A stretch of 31,370 nt of DNA from Lingula anatina (GCF_001039355.2 NW_019775784.1:59305-90674), one strand, 5' to 3'. Positions 1-11,526 are shown, counted from the first letter of the stretch. Numbers and translations are program-made. The notes: a model not told the origin generated them from the sequence alone.

Positions 1-89
1 TGGAGGGGGGGGGGAGATGTCACCCTGCAGTTTTAGCTACAGAATTTAGGGCAGCCAATATATAGTTTTGCCACTATGACCAACACAAT

Positions 90-893
90 AGTTTTTAATC
101 AAATACATCGATGATCTTGTTATTAGTAAAGAATGCCTTTGTGAAGAAGTTCATTTAACTGTTGATAAATGTTTATTTTAAAATTGCTCACCAAATGTGC
201 GCGTTTCTGATAAAATCAAGGCTAAAAAGAGAACCCCGGAATTCAGCATTAAAAGTTTTTTTAAAAAACCTAGAACGGGAAACATTATACCGATCGCTTT
301 TAAAATTCCGTTGACAAATGTCTTGATCTACAGAGGAACCTAAAAACAAATAAACGCTTCTCATAATACTACAATATTCTTACTTAATACTCGAGTACCT
401 ATACCTACCGAATTATTCTTTTGATGTTTTCCCTATGAAACCTGGCTCTAATATACAAAATTGCAATGGATTGCAGAGGCGGATTTAGGGGTCAAGGGGT
501 CCTGACCCCCCACCCCCACCTCTTTCGCTTTCTGAAAAAAAAAAAAACACACCAATGGTCCGCTCTTGAAATTAGAATTTTGACTAGCTGAATCAGTTCT
601 TAACCAAACCAAATGGCACAGTTCGCCCTCAGCGGGTCCCAAACCCCACGCCAAGGAGGGGGGGGGGGTCGACTTCGCATCCGTGGACCCCCTTCAAGTT
701 ATTCTGGATCCACCCCTGGATTGTTTCATTTAGTGGCGTTTAGGGTAGGCAGCTCTCGTTTTAAAGCGATTCCATCATAATCTTTCATTTTACTTCCGTC
801 ACAGCGACTGTATGTGCTTCATGAAATTCGAAAAAAGTCTTAACCGATTTAATGCATGTTTGATCGGATTGTTATTGTGGAACTCAAGTATAT
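90..893. repeat. Duplicated array flank upstream of copy A
   Basis: This non-coding stretch matches, with divergence, the sequence in front of copy 2 (about 11050-11717) and copy 5 (about 24990-25614). Examples are the block around 195-250, matching 11225-11290, and the block around 735-890, matching 11585-11710. It is interrupted by a MITE at 474-718. The match shows the window starts inside the tandem array, so at least one further unit probably lies to the left. Bases 1-89 hold a G homopolymer and nothing else I can recognise. No gene is visible here. Confidence 0.6.
474..718. mobile_element. MITE (CAGNGGNGGAT-type inverted ends)
   Basis: A 245-bp element starts CAGAGGCGGATTTAG and ends with the inverted counterpart GGATCCACCCCTG. 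It is flanked by a 5-bp direct repeat, GATTG, at 469-473 and 719-723, which looks like a target-site duplication. The interior has C and G runs and no coding capacity. A diverged relative lies at 15411-15694. The ends and size fit a non-autonomous DNA transposon. The superfamily is not assigned. Confidence 0.75.
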
Positions 894-910
894 TATAAGG
901 ATAAACAGAC

Positions 911-1347
911 AGGTATGGTAAGCTCTGAAAAAGGCGCAAATTCTCTTAGAAAACGAATTTCACCCGGGTAAACTGCATTTTTCCTGGAACTAGTTATACC
1001 AGTCCATTTTTGTTCTAAATCATCAATTCAAACTACCCAAGAGTACTTTCACTATTAGTTTGAGTTTCTTACGATGTCTTAAGATACTATTATCAGAATT
1101 CAACAGGAGTAGGCCTAAACGGATTCAAGTTCAGTCCGAATGCGGTGTCAAAAGAGGAAAACTGACTTCCCACGCCTGTGAAAAAAAAGAAAGAAAGGAA
1201 AAGCGAGAGAGATTAACAAAGAGTATTATTTTCATTTGGTGGTTAATCAGCTAGCTGGACCAAGCTGAAAAGACCTAAAATACACACACGAGAGACATGT
1301 TTCCTTGTACTTTACACTTACTCTAAGTCACCTTGCGAGCTCTGCAG
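911..1347. mobile_element. 437-bp inserted element with 17-bp target duplication
   Basis: The 17-mer TATAAGGATAAACAGAC occurs at 894-910 and again at 1348-1364. In copies 2, 3 and 5 the equivalent sequence occurs once, in front of the conserved promoter block, so 911-1347 is an insertion. A second copy lies at 4191-4636, with matching start (GTATGGTAAG) and end (GCTCTGCA). It contains an A/G-rich tract and no significant ORF. A long target duplication suggests a retroposed sequence, but no tRNA-type promoter boxes or poly-A end were recognised, so the class is unknown. Confidence 0.75.
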
Positions 1348-1467
1348 TATAAGGATAAACAGACGATTTTTTTAGATTTCTCGAAAATGTTTAGAAACTA
1401 GCTAGATCGAACAGAAAAAGGGGAATCCACTAATCAATGACACATGTGACGCACTGCTCATTTTGAA
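1348..1467 (+). promoter_or_regulatory. Conserved 5' block of copy A with degenerate kappaB site
   Basis: This block aligns with those in front of copies 2, 3 and 5. It runs from the AGGATAA(A/C)CAGAC segment through a TTTAGAAACTA segment to the start codon. The kappaB-like site at 1430-1440 reads GGGGAATCCAC, one base away from the perfect palindrome in the other copies. A TGACGCAC motif follows at 1447-1454. The ATG context is GAAATGG, with A at -3 and G at +4. The transcription start is unknown, so the site could lie in the core promoter or in the 5' UTR. Confidence 0.6.
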
Positions 1468-1639
1468 ATGGCGACAGCTTCAATCGGAGATGGAGACGGA
1501 AGTTTGAGGGCAAAAATTCGAGAAAATTTCACCAACTGCTCCATCTGCCTCAAAGATTTTGAAGATCCAACGATTCTCCCCTGTCTCCACACCTACTGTA
1601 AACGATGTCTGGCCAGCTACATCCCCGAAAATATACCAG
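1468..1639 (+). CDS. Copy A, exon 1: N-terminal RING half of a TRIM-NHL protein
   Basis: This exon encodes residues 1-57 plus the first base of codon 58. It starts [10 protein letters not shown] and carries the RING ligands Cys-x2-Cys (CSIC), then Cys-x-His-x2-Cys-x2-Cys (CLHTYCKRC). It ends at a GT donor at 1640. The last two RING cysteines are in exon 2, as in every copy. RING domains of TRIM proteins recruit ubiquitin-loaded E2 enzymes in the cytoplasm or nucleus. The start codon was chosen because the identical MAT(A) start, context and upstream block recur in four other copies. Translation past the donor soon stops, as expected for an intron. Confidence 0.88.
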
Positions 1640-2485
1640 GTATGTGTTGTCACAAAAGTTTAACCAGGAAGTATACAGTGTAGTTTCATGTTTGATAAGA
1701 AACATGGGGGTCCGCCATATAGATAAACGTTTTAATAAATAATTGTCCCGATAGATACGTCTCTATTAACCTTATTCATCTTTTCCGGAAATGGAAATTG
1801 CAAAGTGGAAAAGGGAGTCCTTGCTATGTTGAAACACTCACAGTGGTGCTAAAAACCATGGCTGGGTTTACGTGCTTTTGTCCCGCTGCTACTGTAACAG
1901 TAAGCGAGATCGACACATGAGGTTAATAAGTTCCCAGTTCCCGACAAACCCGTTAGAATGAAAAATATGGTAGAAAGAAAGGAAAATATAGCAGGTTTGG
2001 ATCAACAGCAGGACACCGCGTTTGCGCCGAACATTTCGAAGGGGGGAAGAAAAACTATAATATTAGGAGATCAACGGTGCCTAAATAAAAAATAGAAATG
2101 CTTAGTTAATCAACGGATATAACGAACTATCGGCAAATAGAACTCAGGGATAAACAATTCGAGAAAAAAACATTATAAAGATCTAAAGAAAAATTTGAAT
2201 AATATAGACCTAAAAAGAAAGAAAAGACTTTATGCATGAGGTTATGGAAAAAGAAACAAAAAGCTGTGAAGTTTTACACGGGGATTCTACTTACAAAAAA
2301 TTCAAGAACTTTCACGACTTCTTGTGTAAAAAATAAAGAGAGGGTTTGAAAAGTTTTGTGTGTAATATCCTTTTTTTGTGTGTGTTTTATTGATAAGTGA
2401 TAATTTTAAATGTAGTATCACAGGTTTTAGTCTCTCATAACCCTTAGTAGGGTGGATTTTTTTTTTCACGTGAGACGTTAATAAA

Positions 2486-2511
2486 ATTATTATTATTATT
2501 ATTATTATTAT
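2486..2511. repeat. (ATT)n microsatellite
   Basis: Perfect ATT trinucleotide repeat of about 26 bases in the insertion within the copy A intron. Confidence 0.9.
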
Positions 2512-4190
2512 GTATCCAGGCCCGTATTACTGATTTGTACAAACGGGGCTCATTTTATCAACAGAGACATACGAAGAAAGTACATCGTTCCTTGTTAAAC
2601 GCGTCATCGGCAAAATAAAAAAGTTATTTATTTCTGAACTCAATGACAAGAGAATTGGAAAATTCAATGGACATATATTGTTATTTACAAAAATGCAGAA
2701 AAGCCTTTCTGTAAACTACATGTGCATAATACATGTATTGTAAAGACAAAATGGATAATAAAAAATAATCTAACGACGTATTTGTAAAGTAATACAAATA
2801 TGCTTAGTATTAAAGTAGGCCTACGGATTTTTGATGTCTTAGATTCGTTGAAAAGTATGAAATGTATGGAATACACTTTATTTGAATGATTTTATTGTCT
2901 ATGATTGAAAACAATGAAAATACGCATGAAAACATTTAAAAATCAAATAATTTAGCCTCTTGCTATAATTTTGTTTTGGTCTGACTGTTTTGTTTCAGTT
3001 TGACAAAATTTTCATACTTGTCAGACCGAAAGTCCGACATGTTTTACCTGTCGTAAATTTTGTACATATACTAGTGTAAGACACGGTAAACTGTGTAATT
3101 ATTGTCTGGGAAGGAGTCGAAAATTCCTGTCTTACCTATTTAACACTTAAAATTAGAAGCTTTTAGTTACAGAGGAAAGGTCGTAGTCGTGTGCGTCCCC
3201 CTTGCCGAACAATTGAACAAGTAATATCTGATGCCTTATCGGGTACCAAATGATTTAATCAGTTCACCGACGAACAATCTATGTGTCAGTTTTACCTGTA
3301 TACACAGTAGGTAGAGCAATGCAGGAAATCTTTTCATATTATTATTTCAAAAAACTCTTAAGACATCCTTCAAACAAGACATAAAAATCGTAATGAATTG
3401 ATACTGCCGATACATGATAGTAAATGATGTGATATCGCCACAGCAACCCGTAGGCCTTCGCACCTGTCCACACTCTAGAAAGCTGTGTACGAGTCTACTG
3501 GCCATTTTGATTTTATAAAAAAAAAATATAACGTGTCTCTTTCGAATATTTTTATTATCGGAAGCATTTAAAAGAACTCTGAAGCTATAGTGCGTCATCA
3601 CTATTGAAAGTGCAGCCAAGGTTCGGACGCTTAGGTGAAGTCTAGTTGTACAGCGCATCGTATTTAAACTGAGAAATAAAACATTTAATTGTCGATTCTC
3701 CGTCCAAATAGTTGTTTTCTTGCCTACAGTTGACGCATTTCTGTGCTTCAGCCACCTTTTTAGTTTGACACAAAGCAGTGCACTCTTCAAACGACCTTTT
3801 TATATGCGCACCTTGTTTATCACCTACACCTAGCACTGCCATGCTGGAAACAGCAGAGGACTTCAATGACACCTGTGGCGCGCGGTTCCTGTCACGCGCA
3901 CTTTTTGTTTCAGCAAAAGATGAAAAGGGTTAATACATACACTTCTCAATAGATTTAGGCCTCGTTAAATTTACGTTCCGATATGTCCACCAACAGATTC
4001 CTATAAACCCGCGTGTCTTTAGATCTAGGTACCGCTAGATCCATTTGATGGCATCGTAATCGGCTAAAATGCCGATATCAACTTGAGATACAGGTATGAG
4101 GCTTTCGAGTGATAGTCTGACTGCGAGTACTGACCCACTTAGTGATCTGACTTAATTACAACCTGATATTTATTACTTATTATTCATTAC

Positions 4191-4636
4191 GTATGGTAAG
4201 ATCTAAAAAAGACGCAAATTCCCTTAGAAAACGAATTTCACCCGGTTAAACTGCATTTTTCCTGGAACTAATTATACCAGTCCATATATGTTCTAAATCA
4301 TCAATCCAAACTATCCCAGAGCACTTTACTATAGTTTGAGTATCTTACGATGTCTTAAGATACTATGATCAGAATTCAACAGAAGTAGGCCTAAACGGAT
4401 TCAAGTTCAGTCCAAATGCGGTGTCAAAAGAGGAAAACTGGCTTCCTACGCCTGTGAAAAAAAAAAAAAAAAAAAGAAAGGAAAGGAAAAGCGAGAGAAA
4501 GATGAGCAAAGAGTATTGTTTTCATTTGGTGGTTAATCAGCTAGCTGGACCAAGCTGAAAAGACCTAAAATACACACACGAGAGACATGTTTACTTGTAC
4601 TCCAAACTTACTCTCAGTCATCTTGCGAGCTCTGCA
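4191..4636. mobile_element. Second copy of the 437-bp element
   Basis: It aligns over its whole length with 911-1347, differing by scattered substitutions and by the length of the A/G tract near 4459-4500. Its ends coincide with those of the first copy (GTATGGTAAG to GCTCTGCA). No clear target duplication was found around this copy. It lies in the same orientation inside the first intron of the same gene. Confidence 0.7.
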
Positions 4637-5804
4637 ACTTTGGGAACAACGCAGTAATGTGGTCGGTAAAACTACCCAAAGTATGCAGGCATAAACCCAA
4701 CGCCTGTATTGACGTTTTTTTATATAGATATAAATTTACGCCTATTTTTGTTTGTAAATTTTGGGTATAATTGCCAACCATACAGTAAATGTATTTATTG
4801 TCGTTTAACGGGTCAACGATGACGTGTCTTGGGTGGAAGGTCATTAGGAGGTACAGGGGGCGCTGTATTCAAAAGGTGAACAGGTCACGTGAGGAAGGGA
4901 AACGATCATTCGAAGTCGAGCTACGCTACTGTACAGACATTCCAGTTTATTCCAAATAAAGGTTTTTGTATGAAAACATTTGTATAAAGATGGGGTTTGA
5001 TTATGCGTTATAAAATTATAAGATTCATATAAGTACGAACTGTACCGGAATTGGAATAAGGCTATGCGATAAATGTAACTGGTGACGGAGCAAACGTTTG
5101 TATGTAATATTGTATCGTCTGTACACAGGCAGAGGCACATGGACTCATTCCTATTTATAATTAAATTATTTGTTTTTTGAAGATGAAGTGGTTTTATTCG
5201 TTGAGAGTTATTAGACGATGAATAATTTTATACGTTTAAGCGTAAGCGAATTAGAATATAATGATTTCTATCAAGTATACAAAACAGTTATCAAGCAGAA
5301 TCATTCATGCAAATGCCCACATAAATCATTCACAGTATATAATGAAACAAGATGAGAAGGGTTTACTTGTAAAACTCTTAAAGGTACATACGAACCGAGC
5401 ATCGGTGGAATGTGGATTCCCAGTAACACATGTAAACCATTTCTACTAGTTTCTTATATGACTCAAATTAATTTGACATGCCAAGGGATAAACTGAATAG
5501 ATCACTCGATCAGCCATTAAAGAGCTTTAGACTGCTCCTTTCTTTAAATTTTTGTCGGAAATTTAACCTACTTTCGTGACCTACTTTTCTGCCGCATTGA
5601 CATACAACATAGATTGCTAGGAGAAAAATCCCTTCAAACATCATTTTCAGGTAAAATTAAACAATGCCTTTTGGTAACTCTCTTAGTTATACTACTTGAA
5701 ACTATATGCTAGCATTTCGTTGGTTTTTGTGACAAAAAATTGACTTTGTATGCATCTTTAACATTATTTCATCAACTTTTGCAGAGTTCTTAATTGACGG
5801 GGGT

Positions 5805-5805
<1 letters not shown>

Positions 5806-5839
<34 letters not shown>
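5806..5839. repeat. (GT)n microsatellite
   Basis: About 17 uninterrupted GT dinucleotides inside the copy A intron. Confidence 0.92.
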
Positions 5840-5841
<2 letters not shown>

Positions 5842-6102
5842 CTGGGATTGATCGCTATGAAAAGAAAATATAATCTTAGGTTCCTGTCAAAACCCTTCGT
5901 AATCATCTCTAAATGAATGTAACATAAAAAATAACAAAACATCTAGTGAAATCATAAATATCAGATAATGCATTAGTAATGTAAATTACCCGAGAATTGC
6001 GTAAAAACGATCTAGTAAAATAATAAATTGCTGAAGGGATTAATATGTGTAATGTCGTTTTTAAAAAGTGCATTTCATGTACTGAGTAGTATACCAAGCA
6101 AT

Positions 6103-6199
6103 GGATCTATTGGTATTTGGATCTAAAAATACGTGGATCTATAGGTATGCGGATTTATAAGTACGTGGGCTTACGTAGACGTCGTATCTATAGGAACGC
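6103..6199. repeat. Degenerate 16-bp minisatellite
   Basis: Five 16-base units begin at 6103, 6119, 6135, 6151 and 6167, and a 17-base unit begins at 6183. The approximate consensus is GGATCTATAGGTACGT. Further diverged units seem to continue to about 6335, for example at 6233 and 6297. It lies at the right edge of the 4.7-kb insertion in the copy A intron. Confidence 0.7.
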
Positions 6200-6510
6200 A
6201 AATATATGCATGTAGGACGGTGGTAAAAAATAGGATCTATCGGTACATGCATTTAAATCTAAAAAGACGTTTTTTTTCAGTTTTTCCTTTATGTATATAT
6301 CGGTAACGGGATTATATAGGGACGTGTAATATTTTGGGACTAAATTTAATCGGTACTTCCCCCAGAATATGCACTGCCCCTATTCTTTGTTACATTAGTG
6401 ACCGACTACATCCCTGATAAACTGTAATAGGCGTAGACAAAGTGAGACATGTGACATATTAGAATAAAAATACATTATTTTGTGGCACTTTTGTACATTA
6501 ATATAAAATA

Positions 6511-7275
6511 GGGGAGACCGGGGCTAGTTGGACCCCGGGGTAAGTTGCCCCCCCCCCCCCCTTTATGATAAAGTAACTACGAGGTAAAAAAGAAAAATTG
6601 GCCACATACTCTTGTAAAGAGACCGTAGCCTACAATGCTAAGGAAGTGTCGGAAGTTAAAGTTTTACTTAAGCGGTGAGTCGAAATAAACGATTTTTGAT
6701 CCTAAAAGTTATCATAGGCATTTCATCGAATAAAATATATGTATAGGGCATCAAACTGAAGGTCACCGTTTCGAGTTTCACAGAGATGTATCATCGTTGC
6801 TTATTCTAGCACTATAAATGGCTGCCGTCCTTTAAAGTAAAAAAAAAATGTGCACCCGGGGCTAGTTGGCCCCCTTGACTCGGGGCAAGTTGGACCATCA
6901 TATTACCCACAAACCTTTGCGCGGAACACAGCTAGAGACCATTGTTGAAACAAACTCAATGGTATAAAACTAAATTTGGTACTTTCTTTTAAAACGGAAA
7001 TTTATTATTCATTTCCATTCATTAAAAAACTGCTTTATGTCATTATTAATTTATTCTTAATTAAAACAAAACAAATTGTATTGATAGATATTTTGTTTCT
7101 TGCAACACAAGGCCCCCCCCTACAACGCGACGTACGGAAACCTCATTTGAACTATTTCTGCAGAGACTCTCAAAAATCAATTTAATAAATTAAAAATGTA
7201 TAAAAATGTATTTCAAGGCGTTTACATGGGATACTTACTTCATTTTCGTATAGGGGCCAACTTGCCCCTGGCGTC
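6511..7275. mobile_element. Inserted element with repeated GGGGCNAGTTGG motifs
   Basis: The left edge is sharp: the ancestral intron sequence ending ATATAAAATA stops at 6510, while copy 2 continues with a different base. The motif GGGGC(T/A)AGTTGG and its variant GGGGTAAGTTG occur about four times in the first 400 bp. The inverted form GGGGCCAACTTGCCCC lies at 7254-7269, near the right edge. The interior has C runs and no credible coding region. The right boundary is uncertain; recognisable intron sequence resumes only near 7367. It looks like a non-autonomous DNA element with subterminal repeats. Confidence 0.5.
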
Positions 7276-7781
7276 AAATGCCTTTTTTTTTTGTCAAATT
7301 GTGAGCCATCTGGCATTATATTTGAAAAATAATGACGTTGCACAGGTAGCTTAGTTTATGGGATTACTTTGAACCCGGTTTTGTTACTCTAAAAACGCCT
7401 TCTCTTGTTTTTATCAGTAATTCTTATCTTTAATGTTTGTTTTCCTGCATTTTCGGGAATTGTTAATGTCTCTTAAAGAGGACCAATTATAAAGTATATA
7501 AATATAAGTGTTGCCCCTATGTTAAGATGTAATCAAACCGACTTTTAGTGCATAATCATATCAAACATGACAGTTGAATTCATTTATATTGACCAAACAA
7601 ACGATTATGAGAAAATGTATAAAATCAAATATACAGTGTTAATTATTAAACATGTTAATTAAAATAACTAACATCAAGGCTAAAAGTTGAAAAAATTGGT
7701 ACATTTTAGGTACAAAAAAAAACACTTAGGCTTCTAAAGAGTATCAGTAAACAGTAGAGTGTAAATTATTCTCAATTCCAG

Positions 7782-8884
7782 GAAGCAAGTTCTTGTGTCC
7801 CTTGTGCCAGAAAGAGACAAAACTCCCGGAAGATGGAGTTGAAGGATTCAACCATAACTACTTCATAGACAGCCTCCAGAACACTGCGCAAGTAGGACAC
7901 AGGTTACAAGAGCTACTGCTGCCATCTGGTGGCGGTGATATCCCACAGCACCTCAGCCTTCATCTACAGACCAACAATGATGTTGACAGAGAAGTGAACA
8001 AGGGGACAGGACTTGGGAAGATACAACAAAACAGAAAAGATATTCAAGGCATAAGTTCACGTGGACCACCGGTTGTAACACGGAAGGCACAGTTCAGAGA
8101 TAAACCACACTTGGTTACTGAATTTGATTTAAACTGTATCTATCCGGTCAGTCTGACCACCTGTTCCAAGCCGCAGCTCGGATACCTGGTGGTGGATTAT
8201 GATAACAACAAAGTGTGTAGATTCAGCTCAGATGGACAACTCCTTGTGGAAAAATCCAAGGCTGGTAACAGGTCACTGTGCGAACCTTTAGGTATAGCAT
8301 CACTTCCTGATGGTACCACAGTGGTCTCTGAATATGGCAACAACAAACTTACCTTCATGTCACGGGACTTAAATCTCACCAAAGAAGTGGCTATGGAAGG
8401 TCCTGATGGTTTGTATGTTACCAACTCCAATACTATCCTGGTTGCCCAGCCTAATCTTAAACAAGTCAGCATTGTCAACATTCACGGTGCCACAGTGGAT
8501 ACCATAAAGCACAGTAGCTTTCAGTGGCCTTGGTGTGTGACTGTTCTTAACAATGGGAACATTGTTGTTTCTGATTACAAAGCTAAAGCAGTCTTCATCC
8601 TGAGTCCCACTGGGTCACTGCTCCACACTTACACTGGCTCTGGACAGCATCAACGGTGTGAACCAAACGTTGTCTGTGTTGACCAGTATGATAACATTAT
8701 GATTGCTGACTGTTACACTAACAAAATTCACATCATATCAAATGATGGTGAGTTTGTAAAATTCTTAGCAACTAAAGATGACGGGCTGCAGATTCCTCTT
8801 GGTTTAACTATCAACCATGATGGTGATTTAGCAGTGTCTCAGTACGGAGGGAAGATCAAGGTGTTTAGATACATGGATTCATAG
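7782..8884 (+). CDS. Copy A, exon 2: RING end joined directly to NHL propeller (no B-box)
   Basis: Joined to exon 1, this gives a 424-residue RING-NHL protein. CPLC at residues 63-66 completes the RING. The frame then jumps at residues 92-94 from the segment before B-box 1 to the end of the coiled coil. Relative to copy 5, residues 93-324 are missing and replaced by a single Ala, so both B-boxes and most of the coiled coil are absent and the frame is kept. A linker with LPSGGGD follows, then about six NHL blades from roughly residue 170 to 421, ending FRYMDS. NHL propellers bind RNA or protein partners. Without the coiled coil it should not form the usual antiparallel TRIM dimer. The long open frame through the NHL argues that the protein is, or recently was, expressed. 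Confidence 0.88.
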
Positions 8885-8896
8885 TAGATGAAAATG

Positions 8897-8902
8897 AATA
8901 AA
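8897..8902 (+). terminator. Polyadenylation signal, copy A
   Basis: AATAAA lies 12 bases after the stop codon. The same hexamer follows the stop of copy 3 at a similar distance. A second signal used by copies 3 and 5 is not preserved here. Confidence 0.6.
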
Positions 8903-10446
8903 CTTGTCCTGTAGAGATCGAAATGGAATGTTTTATTCTGGTGAACATAGACCGTTTCTGAAATGACACCAACGTGCTTGATTACCTATGATTAATATTA
9001 TGATTGGCCTACTTTTAACTGAATTTTGTTATGGTTGTTGAGTGCTATCATGACTAATATTTCTATTAACATGGTAGTAATAATTTTTCTGTAAATTAGC
9101 AAATGATAAAAACATATTTGATCTTATATCCAGTGCATGCCGTAGTAAATTTAGAAAGGAATTAAACCGGAATGACACTTGCTGTTTTGTTCTAGATAAT
9201 CCTCTTTGCAAATAACATAATATCGTATATCTGTTATTTCTGATCTCTCATAATTTCAAGCTTTATGCGCATAGCGACTTCGGAATTTTGTCTTTTTTTC
9301 TAATTTCACAAATAAAGGGCATTGAACAAATCTGTAAAATACAAAAAATTGTATAAAGAATGCAAATAAAAAAGGCACAAAAACAAATAAACACCATTTG
9401 TTATTATTATTATCACGGTTTCGACAATAACCGACATCAGTAATTCCATGCAATCAAAGACTTAATTCATCATCTCACAAAAATAAAATGTAAATGTAGA
9501 ATTTTTTTCTATTTGATACGTATGTGTTTCTGATCCAGAACTATGGAAGCAAAATCTGGGGGTTTCGTAAGTTTTCACATATAAAAAGGTAGATCTTCAA
9601 CACTGTAAATTAATCTTGGGAGTAAGTAACACAGCTGCATCGTCTGCTGTTTAGAATGAATTAGGATGATTTCTATTAAATTACTATAGGATGATTAGCA
9701 TTGTGAAGTATTGGATTAGGTTTTAAGCACGCAAAACTTTATTTAAGGGGGACCTATGACAGTTTACTATTTTATGAAATGAGTTTGATAATTGGGCCAC
9801 AAAGGTAAAAGAATTAACATGTCTTGGACTGTCAGATAAGCGGGAGCATCAAAACATACTGGATGTAGCAGATTTTTTTAAAGACTTTGAAACACTTTTA
9901 ATGGATAAGTTAATTCAAGAAATTCGTATAAAAATACAACATCCATCTAAATATCTATTATACAGACACTTGACGGGCATTTTTGTCCTGAAATGTCACC
10001 TTCGAAAAAATCTCTTTCAAAGCAAGACGAATCATATGCAAGTTTAGAATACCAGACAATAAACTTGTGATTAAAAAGCGAGATACCACAACGTATCAAT
10101 AGAAAATAGAACATGCATATTATTTGATAGAAGACTCACACATTAAGGAAAATATATATTAAAAATTATAACTGGCAGAAACCCTTGATTTTTAGATTAA
10201 TACAATTATTAGGAACTCAAAATTTAACAGATAATAGAAATCATGGGGAATTTTTGATAGCATAGCACAGGAAAAACAGAGATGTAAGAACTCTAAGTCT
10301 CATATTAAATTTTTAACCAATATTTTTATCATTATCATTGTTATTAAAATGCTTATGTTGTTATTATTATTGTGACATTTCATAAGTACACTATTGTTGT
10401 ACCACACCAATGACAAAAATGTTACGGTGAAATACTATTAAAACGT

Positions 10447-10522
10447 GCGCCCTATCCGGCGCGACCGAGCCCGGGAGGGGCGACCTGATGTTTGTTCGGG
10501 ATCGGGGCAGATGTTGCGCTCC
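10447..10522. other. GC-rich island with hairpin, duplicated
   Basis: A GC-rich patch of about 75 bp in AT-rich spacer. It begins with a perfect GCGCC/GGCGC stem with a 6-base loop (10447-10462) and contains CCGGGAGGGGCGACC. A nearly identical copy lies at 22938-23012, where the stem is kept and a change falls in the loop. No tRNA or other known RNA family was recognised. Confidence 0.4.
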
Positions 10523-11526
10523 TGTAGAACAATATATCAGACAAAGTGCTCTGATCATCGTTTACCATAATCGAAGTGAAACCCAGAATATTACACTATT
10601 ATTGCTACTTTTTCAAGCATTCCTTCATTTTAATGCGAAATTGAGATCATGTCAAACAGGACTTGTTTTTCATCAGTGGAGATAAAAAATGGGATATATG
10701 CACTATTATTCCACTTTTGCTGTTCAGTTGGGCGGCAAATATATATTGGGTACGCTGGGTGCTCGTAAGTAGTCTTAGCCTTGTGTTTTGTCACTATGGA
10801 AAGTTACACGTTTTATAGAATCATCTGAGCATCTGATGCATACGTATATATACCTTAGTCCCGATATATGATAAGGTTTGAACGTCTTTTTCTCGCTTTC
10901 TACATTAAAGTCATCTCCGTGCTTGGATTTACGACTGTCCCTGCACATTTAGCAATGTCCATAAGATGCAGTCACTTGATTATTACTGTCTGAAAATTTT
11001 CCTTTTTGGCACCTGATCATCATATAAGAGTCACCCGGGTCTCCATCATTTTATTTACAATTAGATCGAGAACATTGTTAGTGGTAAAGGATATACCCCT
11101 GTGAAAAAAGTTTTAGGCCCAGTTATAACACACCCGTTATTTCAATTTGAATATATTCGTGTGACTGTTGTACAGTGTTTAATGATAACTTAAAGATCAC
11201 TGTGAGTTAGTTATGTTCATCCTCACAAAACAAGCGGGTTTATGATAAACTCAATTATCAAATAAGTGATAAAAAGAAAACCCCGAAATTCATGTAAGTA
11301 CAGAACGTAAGTACAGTGTACAGGTCACTTTTTAAAATTAGATAGCATAAGATGCATCGAGGGATCTAAAAAAAAAACAAATGAAATATCCCTTATACTA
11401 AGTACTGCAATATTTTCAATTAATATTGGACCACCTTTCAAAACCATTTACAATTTGTGGTTAGATGTTGTAATTCTCAAAACTGAACAAATAGGCCTAC
11501 TGCTGCAGTGGAATTATTCTAATGCA

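Larger units (their letters stand above)
1640..7781 (+). other. Expanded phase-1 intron of copy A
   Basis: This intron is 6.1 kb, against 0.7-0.8 kb in copies 2 and 5. Ancestral intron sequence is seen at about 1640-1675, 6350-6510 and 7367-7781. Two insertions explain the size. One is about 4.7 kb (roughly 1676-6350), holding a second copy of the 437-bp element, an (ATT)n and a (GT)n microsatellite and a degenerate 16-bp repeat. The other is about 0.8 kb (6511 to 7275 or beyond). The acceptor is the TTCTCAATTCCAG segment ending at 7781. Short ORFs on both strands here show no recognisable domain. Confidence 0.75.

Noticed and set aside
3347-3790. 147-codon minus-strand ORF in the copy A intron
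   Set aside because: Low-complexity, AT-driven composition, no domain, and it overlaps another frame. Not supported as a gene.
4614-5140. Two adjacent minus-strand ORFs (76 and 98 codons)
   Set aside because: The first overlaps the end of the 437-bp element, and neither shows a recognisable domain or a splice context.
8197-8481. Antisense ORF of 94 codons opposite the NHL of copy A, with counterparts at 18343-18582 and 27781-28020
   Set aside because: These mirror the conserved NHL coding strand in the antisense frame and have no domain of their own.
10488-10522. Possible tRNA-like TTCGGGATC box in the GC-rich island
   Set aside because: No matching A box, acceptor stem or anticodon arm could be built.
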